DNA of 64,000 nt from Bacillus sonorensis NBRC 101234 = KCTC 13918 (GTDB taxonomy: Bacteria; Bacillota; Bacilli; Bacillales; Bacillaceae), in contig NZ_BCVZ01000019.1 in the NCBI RefSeq assembly GCF_001592005.1, positions 1 to 64,000 of the forward strand, given 5' to 3'. Every line of letters starts with the position of its first letter. Position 1 is the first letter of the stretch. Below the pieces are notes generated by a model. The model was not told the origin of the DNA and did not search any database. It saw nothing but the letters and a program-made list of their open reading frames with translations. The position numbers and the translations under genes were made by a program. Below are positions 49,712-59,332 of this stretch, one piece after another.

Positions 49712-49942
49712 TTATTTGTTACTGCTAATTCTTAAATTAACAATCAGCCACACAATTTGAATAATGAATGGAAATATAAACGCAATCAATAAAACGATAA
49801 ATGCTATTAATTTAAGCTCAGGTGTTTGAGTAACACCAGCACCATCAACATTTCTAAGCCAAACAACAGCTGCTCCTACTACAAAAATGGTCATCCAAAA
49901 TATGTTGCAAACCCACCAAAATACCCACCGTTTTTTCATCAT
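49712..49942 (-). CDS. small membrane protein, DUF3923-like
   Basis: The 76-aa protein has two spans (about 7-29 and 43-68) with a short loop RNVDGAGVTQTPELKLI that resembles the DUF3923 family of small Firmicute membrane proteins. RBS GGAAGG lies 6 bases before ATG 49942. It is set between lytST and the relic of a second lytST copy. Function unknown; the family call is from memory of its motif. Confidence 0.7.
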   Translation of the reverse strand: MMKKRWVFWWVCNIFWMTIFVVGAAVVWLRNVDGAGVTQTPELKLIAFIVLLIAFIFPFIIQIVWLIVNLRISSNK

Positions 49943-49984
49943 ACCATTCCTTCCATTTTCCCAACTAATGTTGTTACAATATAT

Positions 49985-50390
49985 CCACTTCTTCCGACCG
50001 TTCCAACAAATATCTCAATTCATTCCATGCAAACATTTCATCAAGCATCCAATTCCCCTTCTGTTTGTTTAAAACGCGGGCGGAGATTCACACTTCTGCG
50101 CCAGCAAACAGCCTCCCGATTCTATCGAACTTGACGGCTTAACTGAAAAATCCAGTCATTGCTCAGCATCTCGCGGTTATGTATTTCAATGCGTATAATA
50201 AAAAAAAGGAAAAGATACAGACCCCTTATAACCTTCAGAATGCCGCAGATGGCGGCGGAATCCCTTCAAATGAGCCAAACATCATGATCTAAAATGAATC
50301 ATAAAAATCCCCTTGCTTTCCAAACAATAGAATTTTCGTTTTATTTTATCATATGGCTTTCACACTTTGACACTGCATTACATCAAATTC
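49985..50390 (-). pseudogene. decayed second copy of lytST
   Basis: This gap is a worn duplicate of the neighbouring lytST genes. A part at 49990-50045 matches the 5' end of lytT (for example AAATATCTCAATTCAT is identical at 50008-50023 and 47708-47723, and TGCAAACATTTCATCA is identical too). The part at 50115-50290 matches lytS: on the minus strand it still reads IEIHNREMLSNDWIF against IEIREHEILNNDWIF in LytS. A shared TTCACACTTTGAC lies upstream of both copies. Most of lytS between these parts is gone and the frames are broken. Confidence 0.85.
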
Positions 50391-50465
50391 ATTTCTTTCA
50401 CATCCCTTTGATCTATTGTAAAATAAATGAGAGAATTCTATAAATTAATGGCAGAGGAGAAGATC

Positions 50466-51263
50466 ATGAAAGCCGTATTTTTTGATTTAGACGATACATT
50501 GCTCTGGGATGAAAAAAGCGTCAGCACAGCATTTGCCGAGACATGCCTTAAGGCGGAAAAAAAATACGGGATCAATGCGGGCGAATTTGAAGCGGCCGTT
50601 CGCCAGGCGGCGCGGGACCTTTACACGTCTTATGAAACGTATCCTTACACCGTGATGATCGGCATCAATCCGTTTGAAGGGCTGTGGTCAAATTTCAGCG
50701 AACCGATCAGTGAAGGTTTTCAAAAGCTGAACAAGATCGTCCCTGAATACAGAAAACATGCATGGACAAACGGGCTGAAAGCATTCGGAATCGATGACCC
50801 GGTTTTCGGGGAAGAGCTTGGCCAATGCTTTGCGGCTGTGCGCCGGAAGCGTCCATTTGTCTATGAAGAAACCTTTGCCGTTTTGGAAGAATTAAAAGGA
50901 AAGGTCGAGCTTCTTTTGCTGACGAACGGAGATCCGAGCCTGCAAAAAGAAAAATTGGCCGGTGTTCCCGAGCTTGCCCCTTATTTCAGCGAAATCGTCA
51001 TTTCCGGAAATTTCGGAAAAGGGAAGCCTGATCCGAGCATTTTTGAACACTGTCTTGATCTTCTCGGCATTACGAAAGACGACACCGTGATGGTCGGGGA
51101 CAATCTAAACACGGATATTCTCGGCGCTTCAAGAGCCGGCATACAGACCGTTTGGGTCAACCGAAAAGGCAAAGAAAACGGAACCGATGTAAAGCCGGAC
51201 TACGAAATCCGCCATTTAACCGAATTGCTTGACATTCTGGCCGAAAAGCAGCAATCGCTTTAA
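50466..51263 (+). CDS. ysaA: HAD-superfamily hydrolase YsaA
   Basis: Cytoplasmic phosphatase-like enzyme of the HAD superfamily; substrate unknown. The 265-aa protein has motif [13 protein letters not shown] (residues 5-16), a helical cap, motif [14 protein letters not shown] near 145, the motif III lysine in [11 protein letters not shown], and motif [16 protein letters not shown] near 214. ATG 50466 has RBS GAGGAG; the frame upstream lacks one. Length and sequence match B. subtilis YsaA (260 aa). It converges with thrS. Confidence 0.92.
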   Translation: MKAVFFDLDDTLLWDEKSVSTAFAETCLKAEKKYGINAGEFEAAVRQAARDLYTSYETYPYTVMIGINPFEGLWSNFSEPISEGFQKLNKIVPEYRKHAWTNGLKAFGIDDPVFGEELGQCFAAVRRKRPFVYEETFAVLEELKGKVELLLLTNGDPSLQKEKLAGVPELAPYFSEIVISGNFGKGKPDPSIFEHCLDLLGITKDDTVMVGDNLNTDILGASRAGIQTVWVNRKGKENGTDVKPDYEIRHLTELLDILAEKQQSL

Positions 51264-51269
51264 CATGTA

Positions 51270-51303
51270 AAAAGCATGACTCCAAATGGAATCATGCTTT
51301 TGT
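51270..51303. terminator. bidirectional terminator between ysaA and thrS
   Basis: AAAGCATGATTCC-type stem (AAGCATGACTCC ... GGAATCATGCTT) with A/T flanks between convergent genes. Confidence 0.82.
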
Positions 51304-51308
51304 CTTGC

Positions 51309-53240
51309 TTATTTTCTTGCTTCAGCAACGGCTTTTTTCACGAAGTCTTCAAGTGAAACCGTTTCTGATTTTTGCTCTCCGTATTTGCGGATATTAACCG
51401 CTTCGTTTTCAGCTTCCTGGTCGCCGACGACGAGCATGTACGGAATTTTTTGCATTTGCGCTTCACGGATTTTATAGCCGATTTTTTCATCACGGCTGTC
51501 GACTTCAACGCGCAGACCTTCTCGCTGCAGGCGATCCTGCACTTGTTTTGCATAGTCAAGATGCACTGACGGCGATACAGGGATGACCTGGAATTGAACC
51601 GGTGCAAGCCATGTCGGAAGCGCTCCTTTATGCTCTTCAATTAAGAATGCTACAAAGCGTTCCATCGTAGACACGACACCTCTGTGGATGACGACCGGAC
51701 GGTGCGGTTTTCCGTCTTCCCCGACATATGTCAGGTCAAACTTTTCAGGAAGAAGGAAATCGAGCTGTACGGTTGACAGTGTTTCTTCCTTGCCAATCGC
51801 TGTTTTGACTTGAACGTCAAGCTTCGGCCCGTAGAACGCCGCTTCGCCTTCCGCTTCATAATAGTCATGCCCCATCTCATCCATCGCTGCTTTCAGCATC
51901 GATTGTGCTTTATTCCACATCTCATCATCATCATAGTATTTCTCTGTATCTTCAGGGTCGCGATAAGACAGGCGGAACGTGTAGTTATTTAATCCGAAGT
52001 CTTTATAGACATCCTGAATCAAACGGACGGTGCGGATGAATTCGTCTTTGATCTGATCCGGACGGACGAAAATATGAGCGTCATTCAGGGTCATTCCGCG
52101 GACGCGCTGCAGCCCTGAGAGCGCACCGGACATTTCATAGCGGTGCATCGTGCCGAGCTCAGCGATTCTGATCGGCAGCTCGCGGTAGCTGTGAATGTCG
52201 TTTTTATAAATCATCATATGGTGCGGACAGTTCATCGGACGGAGCACAACCGTCTCATTATCCATTTCCATTGGCGGGAACATTGTATCCTGATAATGAT
52301 CCCAGTGGCCTGATGTTTCGTAAAGTTCCTTGCTTCCGAGCACAGGTGTATAGACGTGCTCATAGCCGAGTGCGAGCTCTTTATCAACGATATAGCGTTC
52401 GATTACGCGTCTGATTGTGGCGCCCTTTGGCAGCCAGAGCGGCAGCCCTTGGCCGACTTTTTGAGAAATGGCAAACAGCTTGAGCTCTTTTCCAAGCTTT
52501 CTGTGGTCGCGTTCTTTTGCTTCTTCAAGCAGGCGCAGATGCTCTTCAAGCTCAGCCTTTTTGAAGAAAGCAGTTCCATAGATGCGCTGCAGCATCTTGT
52601 TATTGCTGTCTCCGCGCCAGTATGCTCCCGCAAGGCTCAGCAGCTTAAATTCCTTGATTTTTCCTGTTGAAGGGACGTGGACGCCCCGGCACAAATCAAA
52701 GAATTCGCCCTGCTCATAAATGGATACCGCCTCACCTTCCGGAATCGCATCAAGCAGTTCCAGTTTCAAGTCGTCGCCGATTTCGGCAAACCGTGCTTTC
52801 GCTTCTTCGCGGCTGACCTCTTTTCTGACGATCGGCAGATTTTCCCCGATGATTTTTTTCATTTCTTTTTCGATTTTCGGGAGATCCTCGGGTGTGAGCG
52901 CTTCTTCCAGGTCAACATCATAGTAGAAGCCGTTTTCGATCACAGGGCCGACGCCGAGCTTCACATTTTTATAAAGCCGCTTGATCGCCTGAGCCATTAA
53001 GTGCGCGGTGCTGTGGCGCATAATCTCAAGCGCTTCGTCGCTGTCTTCCGTAATGATTTCAATCGCACCGTCCTCAACAATCGGTGTGCGCAGATCGATT
53101 TCTTTGCTGTTTAATTTTCCGGCAATTGCTTTTTTCTTTAAGCCGGGACTGATCGATGCCGCGATATCTTCTGTCGTCGTTCCTTTGGCAAACTCCTTAA
53201 CCGCTCCGTCAGGAAATTTGATTTTTACCATATCTGACAT
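51309..53240 (-). CDS. thrS: threonyl-tRNA synthetase
   Basis: Charges tRNA-Thr. The 643-aa protein has an N-terminal TGS domain (1-63), an editing domain with [15 protein letters not shown] (zinc-like H and the downstream C-R-G-V-H), class II core with motif 2 region [20 protein letters not shown] (cited in part), the zinc site NCPHHMMIY, motif 3 [17 protein letters not shown], and a C-terminal anticodon-binding domain. ATG 53240 (MSDMVK) with RBS AAAGGAG gives the exact B. subtilis length. Controlled by a T-box. Confidence 0.97.
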   Translation of the reverse strand: MSDMVKIKFPDGAVKEFAKGTTTEDIAASISPGLKKKAIAGKLNSKEIDLRTPIVEDGAIEIITEDSDEALEIMRHSTAHLMAQAIKRLYKNVKLGVGPVIENGFYYDVDLEEALTPEDLPKIEKEMKKIIGENLPIVRKEVSREEAKARFAEIGDDLKLELLDAIPEGEAVSIYEQGEFFDLCRGVHVPSTGKIKEFKLLSLAGAYWRGDSNNKMLQRIYGTAFFKKAELEEHLRLLEEAKERDHRKLGKELKLFAISQKVGQGLPLWLPKGATIRRVIERYIVDKELALGYEHVYTPVLGSKELYETSGHWDHYQDTMFPPMEMDNETVVLRPMNCPHHMMIYKNDIHSYRELPIRIAELGTMHRYEMSGALSGLQRVRGMTLNDAHIFVRPDQIKDEFIRTVRLIQDVYKDFGLNNYTFRLSYRDPEDTEKYYDDDEMWNKAQSMLKAAMDEMGHDYYEAEGEAAFYGPKLDVQVKTAIGKEETLSTVQLDFLLPEKFDLTYVGEDGKPHRPVVIHRGVVSTMERFVAFLIEEHKGALPTWLAPVQFQVIPVSPSVHLDYAKQVQDRLQREGLRVEVDSRDEKIGYKIREAQMQKIPYMLVVGDQEAENEAVNIRKYGEQKSETVSLEDFVKKAVAEARK

Positions 53241-53265
53241 CCTAGTCACTCCTTTTTTTTACAAA

Positions 53266-53551
53266 ATAAAAAATCCCCGTCCCCCTATGAAAGGGACGAG
53301 GATTGATAAACGGAATTCGTGGTTCCACCCTTTTTCCCGAAAACGCAAAAAATCCTTGGCGCTTTCGGCTTTCGATTCTGTAACGGGAAGTCCCGTCAGT
53401 CATTACTGGACAAAACGCCGTTCACAACTGATGTTCAAAGGTGGTAAAAAAATGACCCTTGGTTTAGGAGACTTGCAGCCCCGGCCTCCCTCTCTGTCAA
53501 ACCGGTGTTCATTTTTCCATGTCCTTATCAATACATTGCATCTTAAGTTTA
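53266..53551 (-). promoter_or_regulatory. T-box leader of thrS (tRNA-Thr sensing)
   Basis: The T-box core AGGGTGGAACCACG lies at 53331-53318 on the minus strand. It is followed by a terminator stem (CTCGTCCCTTTC ... AGGGGGACGGGG, T run, 53268-53303). The likely specifier ACC lies within GAACACCGG in Stem I, which fits threonine. Confidence 0.92.
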
Positions 53552-53557
53552 TACCGT

Positions 53558-53586
53558 ATTATAAATCGTTTTGCGAGCAAAATCAA
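53558..53586 (-). promoter_or_regulatory. SigA promoter of thrS
   Basis: TTGATT-N17-TATAAT on the minus strand, with the -35 touching the ytxC stop codon. Confidence 0.75.
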
Positions 53587-54425
53587 GAATGCTCTTCCAA
53601 AATGTTTTCCTGCGGATGGAAGGAGTCGAGAGAAAAAATCCGCACCCGCTCCTGAAAAATGTTTTGGATCGTCTGAACCATGGCATGCTCCCGGTCTTTC
53701 GTATAAAGATCGATTTTTTTCGGAGCGATCGAAACGAGCGGCGCCAGCAGGCGGGAATCAATATACATCGGGTGTTCTCTTACGAACCGCCTGTCTATGT
53801 ATTTTTTTTGTTCCCGTTCCGAAATATACTTTAATTCCCATAATACGAAATGATCGTCATGCACGATGTGTACATGATCAAGCATCGGCTCTTTCGAGGT
53901 GACATAGTCCCTGAGCGATTGAATGAACGTCTGGTATTCCTGTTCCATTTTGTATTCGTCAATCGCAGCCTCGACGTACCCCCTCAGACGTTGATAATAT
54001 TTTCCGAGCCGAAACGTCATAAAGGAGCGGATCGACAGAACGTTTTCTTCAAGACAGATGGCTTGAAGCTCCTGATTGATGAAATGTTCACGAGGGGTGT
54101 CGTCCTGATTAAGCGGAAGCCCTTCAAGTTCACCCTCCATGATGCTGTGGGCCAGCTGGAGAATCTGCTGCTGTTCATCCCTGTCCAAAAAGTAATAATC
54201 GCCTTCAATGACCGAAAGCATGTATTCATCTTCTTTGCATTCTGTAAAAAATTTCGTCAGAACAGGCTGAATCAATGCCTGAATCCTGACAGAGGAATGT
54301 GTTTTTTCAATTCCGATCTTCCCTGGCGCCTCGTGAATCTTGATATGCCGGTTCACATCAGCATTGCGAAGCAGATGCAAAAACGCGGCTGTATCATAAT
54401 CATCTTCAAATGTAATTTCGAGCAT
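53583..54425 (-). CDS. ytxC: sporulation-associated conserved protein YtxC
   Basis: Conserved Bacillus protein of the YtxC family, found in spore-formers; function unknown. The 280-aa protein is soluble and helix-rich with charged segments and no membrane span. ATG 54425 (MLEITFEDDYD) has RBS TTAGGGGGG; upstream in-frame codons lack support. Position between ytxB and thrS matches B. subtilis, where YtxC has 281 aa. Confidence 0.9.
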   Translation of the reverse strand: MLEITFEDDYDTAAFLHLLRNADVNRHIKIHEAPGKIGIEKTHSSVRIQALIQPVLTKFFTECKEDEYMLSVIEGDYYFLDRDEQQQILQLAHSIMEGELEGLPLNQDDTPREHFINQELQAICLEENVLSIRSFMTFRLGKYYQRLRGYVEAAIDEYKMEQEYQTFIQSLRDYVTSKEPMLDHVHIVHDDHFVLWELKYISEREQKKYIDRRFVREHPMYIDSRLLAPLVSIAPKKIDLYTKDREHAMVQTIQNIFQERVRIFSLDSFHPQENILEEHS

Positions 54426-54503
54426 GTTTGTCCCCCCTAACAACATCTGATACATGTATATGGGCGGGACAAATAAAATAGACTCAAAAAAATGGATAAG
54501 CCT

Positions 54504-55136
54504 TTAATCAAACAGCTCCTGCACTTTTTTTCTGAATAAAAGCGGAACGGTGATAAAAAGAAGATAGATCATGGAAACGATCACGATTGCCAAGAGGTCG
54601 CCGGACAGCAGGCTTGATCCGAGCGCATTTAAAATGACGGTTCCCGGAATGATGCCACAAGCCGTGGCCGCCAAAAACGACAGCGGCCTCACTTTTGAAA
54701 CGCCTGCCGCATAGCTGACCGCATCAAAATGAATCGGAGCGAGCCTTAACAGCAAAATGCCGTAAAAACCGTTTTTTTGCAAAAGGCTGCGAACCGCATC
54801 AAGCTTTAGGGGCATTTTTTTCACATTTCCGCCGAGTCTATAGGCAACGGCAAATGATAAAAACGCTCCGCCTGCGGCCCCTGCAAAAGAATACAGAGAT
54901 CCAAACAGCGGACCGAACGCAAGCCCGCCGCCAACGGCGAAAACGGAAGCGGGCAGCAGAATAAACGGCCTGATCATTAATAATCCGATATAAATCAGCG
55001 GTGCGAAAGCGCCGAAGGATAAAACCCCTTCCCTGATATGGCGGGGATTCAGGTTCAAATATTTTGCGTTGAACCACAATCCGGCTGACGCTATCGCAAT
55101 CACCGCCGCCCACTTGCCGAGGGCTTTTTTTGGCAT
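54504..55136 (-). CDS. ytxB: TVP38/TMEM64 (DedA-like) membrane protein
   Basis: Integral membrane protein of the SNARE-associated/VTT family, probably a lipid scramblase-type protein. The 210-aa protein has about five to six spans and the family motif FGPLFGSLYSFAGAAGGAFLSF (cited in part) with RLGGNVKK, and LRLAPIHFDAVSYAAGVSKV near 122-141. ATG 55136 with RBS AGGGAG is preferred over the ATG at 55157, which has no RBS. It follows dnaI. Confidence 0.9.
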   Translation of the reverse strand: MPKKALGKWAAVIAIASAGLWFNAKYLNLNPRHIREGVLSFGAFAPLIYIGLLMIRPFILLPASVFAVGGGLAFGPLFGSLYSFAGAAGGAFLSFAVAYRLGGNVKKMPLKLDAVRSLLQKNGFYGILLLRLAPIHFDAVSYAAGVSKVRPLSFLAATACGIIPGTVILNALGSSLLSGDLLAIVIVSMIYLLFITVPLLFRKKVQELFD

Positions 55137-55163
55137 GTCCTCATCTCCCTGATTCATAGGCGA

Positions 55164-56096
55164 TTATTGTCGGCGGTTTTTCCCATCAAGACGGACGGGA
55201 GTAGCCAGGTACAGCACCCTTTCCATCAGTCTTGCCGCCTTTACCTCTTCTTTTTCTCCCCTTTGGGAATATGTGAAATGATGCTTCAGCTCATCCGGAT
55301 CAAAGTTCGAAGAGAAAAACGTCGGCAGCTGCTGGGACATTCTGTGCTGAAGAATCGTGCCGATTACTTCATCCCTGACCCAGCTGGACATGGACTCCGC
55401 TCCGATATCATCAAGCATAAGAATCGGAGTGGATTTCACCATATCGAGCTTTTCTTCCAATGACTGGTCATGAATGGCGTTTTTCAGCTCTCTGACAAAT
55501 TCGGGGACATAGACGAGAATGGACGGGTGATCCTTTGCTGCAAGCTCATTAGCGATGGCTGCCAGCATAAAGGTTTTGCCGACGCCGAATTTCCCGTGGA
55601 CATAAATTCCTTTTCCTTTTCCCGTCTCGTTATAGTCATGGAAAAATTGCGTCACAAGCTGAAGCACCTTCAAGCGGCTGGGGTCGTCCCCATCAATATC
55701 CGCAAATGTGGCATCCAGCAGATCCCTTTGAATATAGATGCTTTTGATTAGCGAACGCTGTCTTTCCCTTTCATCAGCTTTGCGCTTTTCAGGACAGATG
55801 TCATACTTGATATCAATCGTTTTTCCGTTCAGCACAAGCTTTGGATAATAGCCCTTAAGCAGATTTTTGCATTCATTCAGACTGGGGCAGTTGCTGCAGG
55901 CTTTGCTTTGCTGTGTATATTCATAAAGCTTGTTCAAGCTTCTGTCGATCATATGATCGTCCACTTCCGACTGATGTTGTGCGAGAAATTCCTGAACATC
56001 CTTGTCAGAAAGAACTTTTTCTTTCATATCCTCAAGGCGCTTTTTAAAATCAGGCCTTGCCGTCACGCCTTGCAAAGCTCGTTTAATCGGCTCCAT
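55164..56096 (-). CDS. dnaI: primosomal helicase loader DnaI
   Basis: AAA+ ATPase that loads the DnaC replicative helicase at oriC and at restart sites. The 310-aa protein has an N-terminal helicase-binding domain with zinc-type residues (CSNCPSLNECKNLLKGYYP, cited in part, about 66-84) and a C-terminal AAA+ domain with Walker A HGKFGVGKTFML (about 169-180), Walker B LMLDDIGAESMSSW, and the sensor SNFDP. ATG 56096. Paired with dnaB as in B. subtilis (311 aa). Confidence 0.96.
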   Translation of the reverse strand: MEPIKRALQGVTARPDFKKRLEDMKEKVLSDKDVQEFLAQHQSEVDDHMIDRSLNKLYEYTQQSKACSNCPSLNECKNLLKGYYPKLVLNGKTIDIKYDICPEKRKADERERQRSLIKSIYIQRDLLDATFADIDGDDPSRLKVLQLVTQFFHDYNETGKGKGIYVHGKFGVGKTFMLAAIANELAAKDHPSILVYVPEFVRELKNAIHDQSLEEKLDMVKSTPILMLDDIGAESMSSWVRDEVIGTILQHRMSQQLPTFFSSNFDPDELKHHFTYSQRGEKEEVKAARLMERVLYLATPVRLDGKNRRQ

Positions 56097-56116
56097 AACT
56101 CTTGTTCACCTCACAT

Positions 56117-57532
56117 TTAAAGGGCGGAATGGTTTCTCAGTTTTTTCATTTCCTCCAGCAGTTGTTGCTTCTGCTGATCAAAATCTTCCTTGCTTGCCGC
56201 GGCCTGCTCCCCTTCGGGATGAGCCCCGGAAGCTTCACCTTGCAGCCAATCCGGCAGCTTTTCTTCCCTGATGACTTTTTTGCTGCGCTGCGTTTTCTTT
56301 CCTTCCGCCCATTCAAGATACTGACGGTTTTCTTCCTTGGCAAGCTTCATGGCTTCCCTTACCGTCTTCACTTTTTTTCTGGCCCAGTGGGAAGCGATTT
56401 TTTGCGTGTAGTTTTTTGAAAGCTTCATATCGGTTTTCAGCATGACATAATAGATCAGGACATTGATGACGCCCGGCTCCAGCTTTTGGTCAAGCATGAT
56501 TTCCTCGATGATTTTCAAATCGGCTTTGGACGGTTCGGCCCCGCCTGCAATATCCTGCAGCAATTTTCTCGGGGATACCTGTTCAAGGAGCGCGATCAAG
56601 TTTTCTTCCTTTGATGACGGCTTTGGCGGCTGTTCATTCGAATAATCACGCAGCCTGAGCGGCTGCACTTTGTCGACAAGCTCCGGAAGCAGGCCGCTTC
56701 TTTCGATCTGATACCAGTCGCTTGCCGCTTTTCTGAGCGCTTCCGTCGTGATTGTATCATGTTCATCAACAGCTGACATGACGACGTTTTGCATTTGCAG
56801 CGGTTCGATGCCGTACAGAAAGGCGAGTTTTTTGATCGTCTCTTTTACTTGCCCGGTCAGCGCTTTTCTCGGGATCAGCGCCTCAGACAAACCAGCCAGA
56901 AACAACTGAAAGTCAAAAGCATCATCCGTCACCTCGACCGGCTTGCTTTGCCCCTCTTTCATCAATTCCTGGCCGTCTTCAAGCTGCATGGCGTCGGCCA
57001 TATCATCTGACAGCTTCCATTCGCTCGGCTGCACAGCTGCAAAGACTTCATTGAACGAGCGTGTGATATCACGGGCCTCTTCAGGAACGGCAGGATGTGA
57101 AAAATAATCTTTCAACTGCTGAAACCTTGCTTTTCCGACGCGGTTGTACAAAAAAACGTTCAGCATACCGTCTTGAAAAAACTCATCCGGCCTGAGCGGC
57201 GGAATCAGTTCATATATAAATAAACGCTCCTGTTCGGTTTCTTTTACATATGTTTTTAACAGACCTATTCCCTCGAGCTTTTCCTTTTCGGCGTAAATCG
57301 TTTTCAGGCTTGTCTGCATCGCCCCCATCAGCTGCCTGTGGGTCGAGCTTTTCCCCCATACCCTGTTTTGCTCCAGCTCTCCCCAGAGCGTAAAAAACAG
57401 GCTGAGCGGGAAAAAGCCGATCAAAGGCTGGTACAGCAGGGTCACAATTTGCCGGTCCAAATCCTGAAGAAGCCCGTGGCTCTTGACGATGTAAGGATCG
57501 ACAGGAAGCAAGTCTTTCCAATAATTACTCAT
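56117..57532 (-). CDS. dnaB: replication initiation / primosome protein DnaB
   Basis: Membrane-attached helicase co-loader essential for initiation in Firmicutes (not the E. coli DnaB helicase). The 471-aa protein has an N-terminal winged-helix oligomerisation domain (YWKDLLPVDPYIV... LYQPLIGFF, in parts) and a C-terminal DnaB/DnaD domain ending in lysine- and glutamate-rich sequence. ATG 57532 lies 12 bases after GGAAGG; the TTG at 57544 is too close to that site. Length is that of B. subtilis DnaB (472 aa). It is between nrdR and dnaI. Confidence 0.95.
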   Translation of the reverse strand: MSNYWKDLLPVDPYIVKSHGLLQDLDRQIVTLLYQPLIGFFPLSLFFTLWGELEQNRVWGKSSTHRQLMGAMQTSLKTIYAEKEKLEGIGLLKTYVKETEQERLFIYELIPPLRPDEFFQDGMLNVFLYNRVGKARFQQLKDYFSHPAVPEEARDITRSFNEVFAAVQPSEWKLSDDMADAMQLEDGQELMKEGQSKPVEVTDDAFDFQLFLAGLSEALIPRKALTGQVKETIKKLAFLYGIEPLQMQNVVMSAVDEHDTITTEALRKAASDWYQIERSGLLPELVDKVQPLRLRDYSNEQPPKPSSKEENLIALLEQVSPRKLLQDIAGGAEPSKADLKIIEEIMLDQKLEPGVINVLIYYVMLKTDMKLSKNYTQKIASHWARKKVKTVREAMKLAKEENRQYLEWAEGKKTQRSKKVIREEKLPDWLQGEASGAHPEGEQAAASKEDFDQQKQQLLEEMKKLRNHSAL

Positions 57533-57650
57533 ATCTTTTGTCAACCTTCCAATTTGTTTCTTGTCCTCATTTTACACCTTTTTTCGGTCTTCATGTCATC
57601 CACCTGAAATCTTTATCATGAGAAAAGAGCTGGATCAAGTTTTCAGCTCT

Positions 57651-58109
57651 TTACCGTTCTTTCTTTATTAAGTCTTTCAGTTCCTCGATAAACACATTGA
57701 TATCCTTGAATTGGCGGTATACGGACGCAAATCTGACATATGCTACCTCATCGATTTTCGCCAGACGGTCCATCACCATTTCGCCGATATCCTCGCTTTT
57801 CACTTCAGAAGCACCTTGATTTCTAAGCTCTTTTTCAATTTCAAAACAAATATCTTCAAGCTGTTTTAAAGCGACAGGCCGCTTTTCACAAGCTTTGATC
57901 AAGCCGCGGAGCATCTTCTCCCGGCTGAATTCTTCCCGAATTCCTTCTTTTTTTACGACGATGAGCGGAATTTCTTCCACTTTTTCAAATGTCGTAAACC
58001 GGTAATTACATGATTCGCATTCGCGCCTTCTGCGAATCGATCTGCTTTCGTCAACCGGACGGGAGTCTAACACTCTCGTCCCATTATGCTGACACGCTGG
58101 ACATTTCAT
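57651..58109 (-). CDS. nrdR: transcriptional repressor NrdR
   Basis: Represses ribonucleotide reductase genes when dATP is high. The 152-aa protein has an N-terminal zinc ribbon (CPAC near 3-6 and CESC near 31-34, joined by [20 protein letters not shown], cited in parts) and an ATP-cone domain ([20 protein letters not shown], about 48-67). Length is the family standard. RBS GGAGC before ATG. B. subtilis places it just before dnaB. Confidence 0.96.
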   Translation of the reverse strand: MKCPACQHNGTRVLDSRPVDESRSIRRRRECESCNYRFTTFEKVEEIPLIVVKKEGIREEFSREKMLRGLIKACEKRPVALKQLEDICFEIEKELRNQGASEVKSEDIGEMVMDRLAKIDEVAYVRFASVYRQFKDINVFIEELKDLIKKER

Positions 58110-58124
58110 TTTTTCAGCTCCTAT

Positions 58125-58517
58125 TCAGTTGTTTGTTTGGACAGCAGGAGCCAGCTTTCGGTCCAATTCCCGATAAACCGACGAAACCATGCTGCGGCTG
58201 TACCCAAAATCAGTCGGCAAAAACGTTTCCGTCGATATATTAAAATCTACGGCTGTATCAAAAGGGCGAACCGATACGACGGTCGCCACCAAAAAAGCTT
58301 TTCTGGGCTTTGCAACCTCCGCGCTTATTTCTCCTCTTTCTTCCGATACCGAAATGGCGGTGCAGCAGTCAAGCCCGTCCAGCACTTCCTTTACTGCTTC
58401 AAGCGCCTGTTTTGCAGTTGCTTTATAATAGCGGCTCTTCAGCTCGTCCAAAGGATGGTGGTCGGATGTTTCGGCATGGGTCGAAAAAAACCCCTGAATC
58501 TTTTGGAAAACGCTCAT
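58125..58517 (-). CDS. conserved soluble protein, unknown function
   Basis: A 130-aa protein with no membrane span: an N-terminal helix region (MSVFQKIQGFFSTHAETSDH), and a mixed middle and C-terminal region with RPFDTAVDFNISTETF and DFGYSRSMVSSVYRELDRK. RBS AAGGGGA lies upstream of ATG 58517. It ends 15 bases before nrdR and could be co-transcribed with nrdR-dnaB-dnaI. I know similar cytosolic proteins annotated in Bacillus but no function. Real by RBS, length and context. Confidence 0.8.
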   Translation of the reverse strand: MSVFQKIQGFFSTHAETSDHHPLDELKSRYYKATAKQALEAVKEVLDGLDCCTAISVSEERGEISAEVAKPRKAFLVATVVSVRPFDTAVDFNISTETFLPTDFGYSRSMVSSVYRELDRKLAPAVQTNN

Positions 58518-58658
58518 ATTCCATATCCCCTTTGTCTTCTTCTCTATATTTTATTAAAAAAACTCTCCATTTCCAAGAGAAAACAAAATAGCAAGAGAAT
58601 GCCGAATGCTGGAAGAAAGGCCATTTCAAAGAAGCGGGGGCTGGTTTCGCGGAAAAAC

Positions 58659-58713
58659 AAAAAGGAGCGGATCACAAAAAGCGGCTCTTCGCTTTTTCAT
58701 CCAGCTCCTTTTC
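58659..58713 (-). terminator. speD terminator region
   Basis: After the speD stop the minus strand forms an outer stem (AAAAGGAGC ... GCTCCTTTTT) enclosing an inner hairpin (AAAAGCGAAGAGCCGCTTTTT). It ends in T residues. Confidence 0.7.
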
Positions 58714-58718
58714 AGGCA

Positions 58719-59105
58719 TTAAAGCGCCTGTGCTTTGGCTTTGGCCTGTTTGATCTGAACAGGTCCCATGCCTCTCGGTATTTCAATGTTCTCTCTTGTT
58801 TCCGCACTTAGCTCTTCTGCGATGTAATCCGCAGCAATATTCGGATCTAAATCTCCGCAAGTATAAACATCAATGCTGGCATATCCGTGTTCAGGAAAGC
58901 TGTGGATGGTCAGATGAGATTCAGAAATAATGACGACCCCGCTTACACCTTGAGGCGCAAATTTATGAAACGCAACCTCCCGCACCTCAGCGCCTGACTT
59001 CAGTGCCGCATTTACAAACGTTTTTTCAATAAAATCCATGTCGTTCAGCTTATCAAAATCGCATCCCCACAGTTCGGAGATGACGTGACGCCCCATTGTT
59101 TCCAT
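58719..59105 (-). CDS. speD: S-adenosylmethionine decarboxylase proenzyme
   Basis: Makes decarboxylated SAM for spermidine synthesis. The 128-aa class 1B proenzyme cleaves itself to form a pyruvoyl group; the Glu-Ser cleavage site is in [20 protein letters not shown] (about 62-81). It is almost identical to B. subtilis SpeD (126 aa). ATG 59105 (METMGRH) has RBS AAGGGGGG. It lies downstream of gapB, but also has its own promoter and a structured leader. Confidence 0.96.
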   Translation of the reverse strand: METMGRHVISELWGCDFDKLNDMDFIEKTFVNAALKSGAEVREVAFHKFAPQGVSGVVIISESHLTIHSFPEHGYASIDVYTCGDLDPNIAADYIAEELSAETRENIEIPRGMGPVQIKQAKAKAQAL

Positions 59106-59250
59106 AGCATGGACCCCCCTTAACAAGAATTAAAAAGTGAATTTCCAAGCAACTAAACCGGTCATTTACCACGGGGGAAAGTTAGTCCGGAGAGGTCCTA
59201 ACCCTTTAAGTAATGCCGAAGCGCTCACGAACTAGAAGTTCACGAAAAAT
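59106..59250 (-). promoter_or_regulatory. structured 5' leader of speD
   Basis: Between its promoter and the speD start there is a leader of about 145 bases rich in pairing segments: GAACT-TCT-AGTTC, then GGGTTAGGACCTCTCC facing GGACTAACTTTCC, then a pyrimidine-rich run CTTTCCCCC that could pair with the G-rich RBS AAGGGGGG. This pattern suggests RNA-level control. No known riboswitch class was recognised. Confidence 0.5.
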
Positions 59251-59279
59251 AGTATACTTTGTTTGATTATTTTTTGCAA
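59251..59279 (-). promoter_or_regulatory. SigA promoter of speD
   Basis: TTGCAA-N17-TATACT on the minus strand, in the gapB-speD gap, with the transcription start expected near 59244. Confidence 0.75.
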
Positions 59280-59332
59280 GGCGGTTTTTTGGTTAAGGGG
59301 TTTTTATTTTTTTAGCCGTCCATGCTTTTATT

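Noticed and set aside
49826-50134. Plus-strand frame of 102 codons near the lytST relic
   Set aside because: The sequence is explained by the minus-strand DUF3923-like gene and the decayed lytT copy.
58086-58811. Plus-strand frame of 241 codons across nrdR-speD
   Set aside because: It overlaps three supported minus-strand features and a terminator, with no coding signal of its own.
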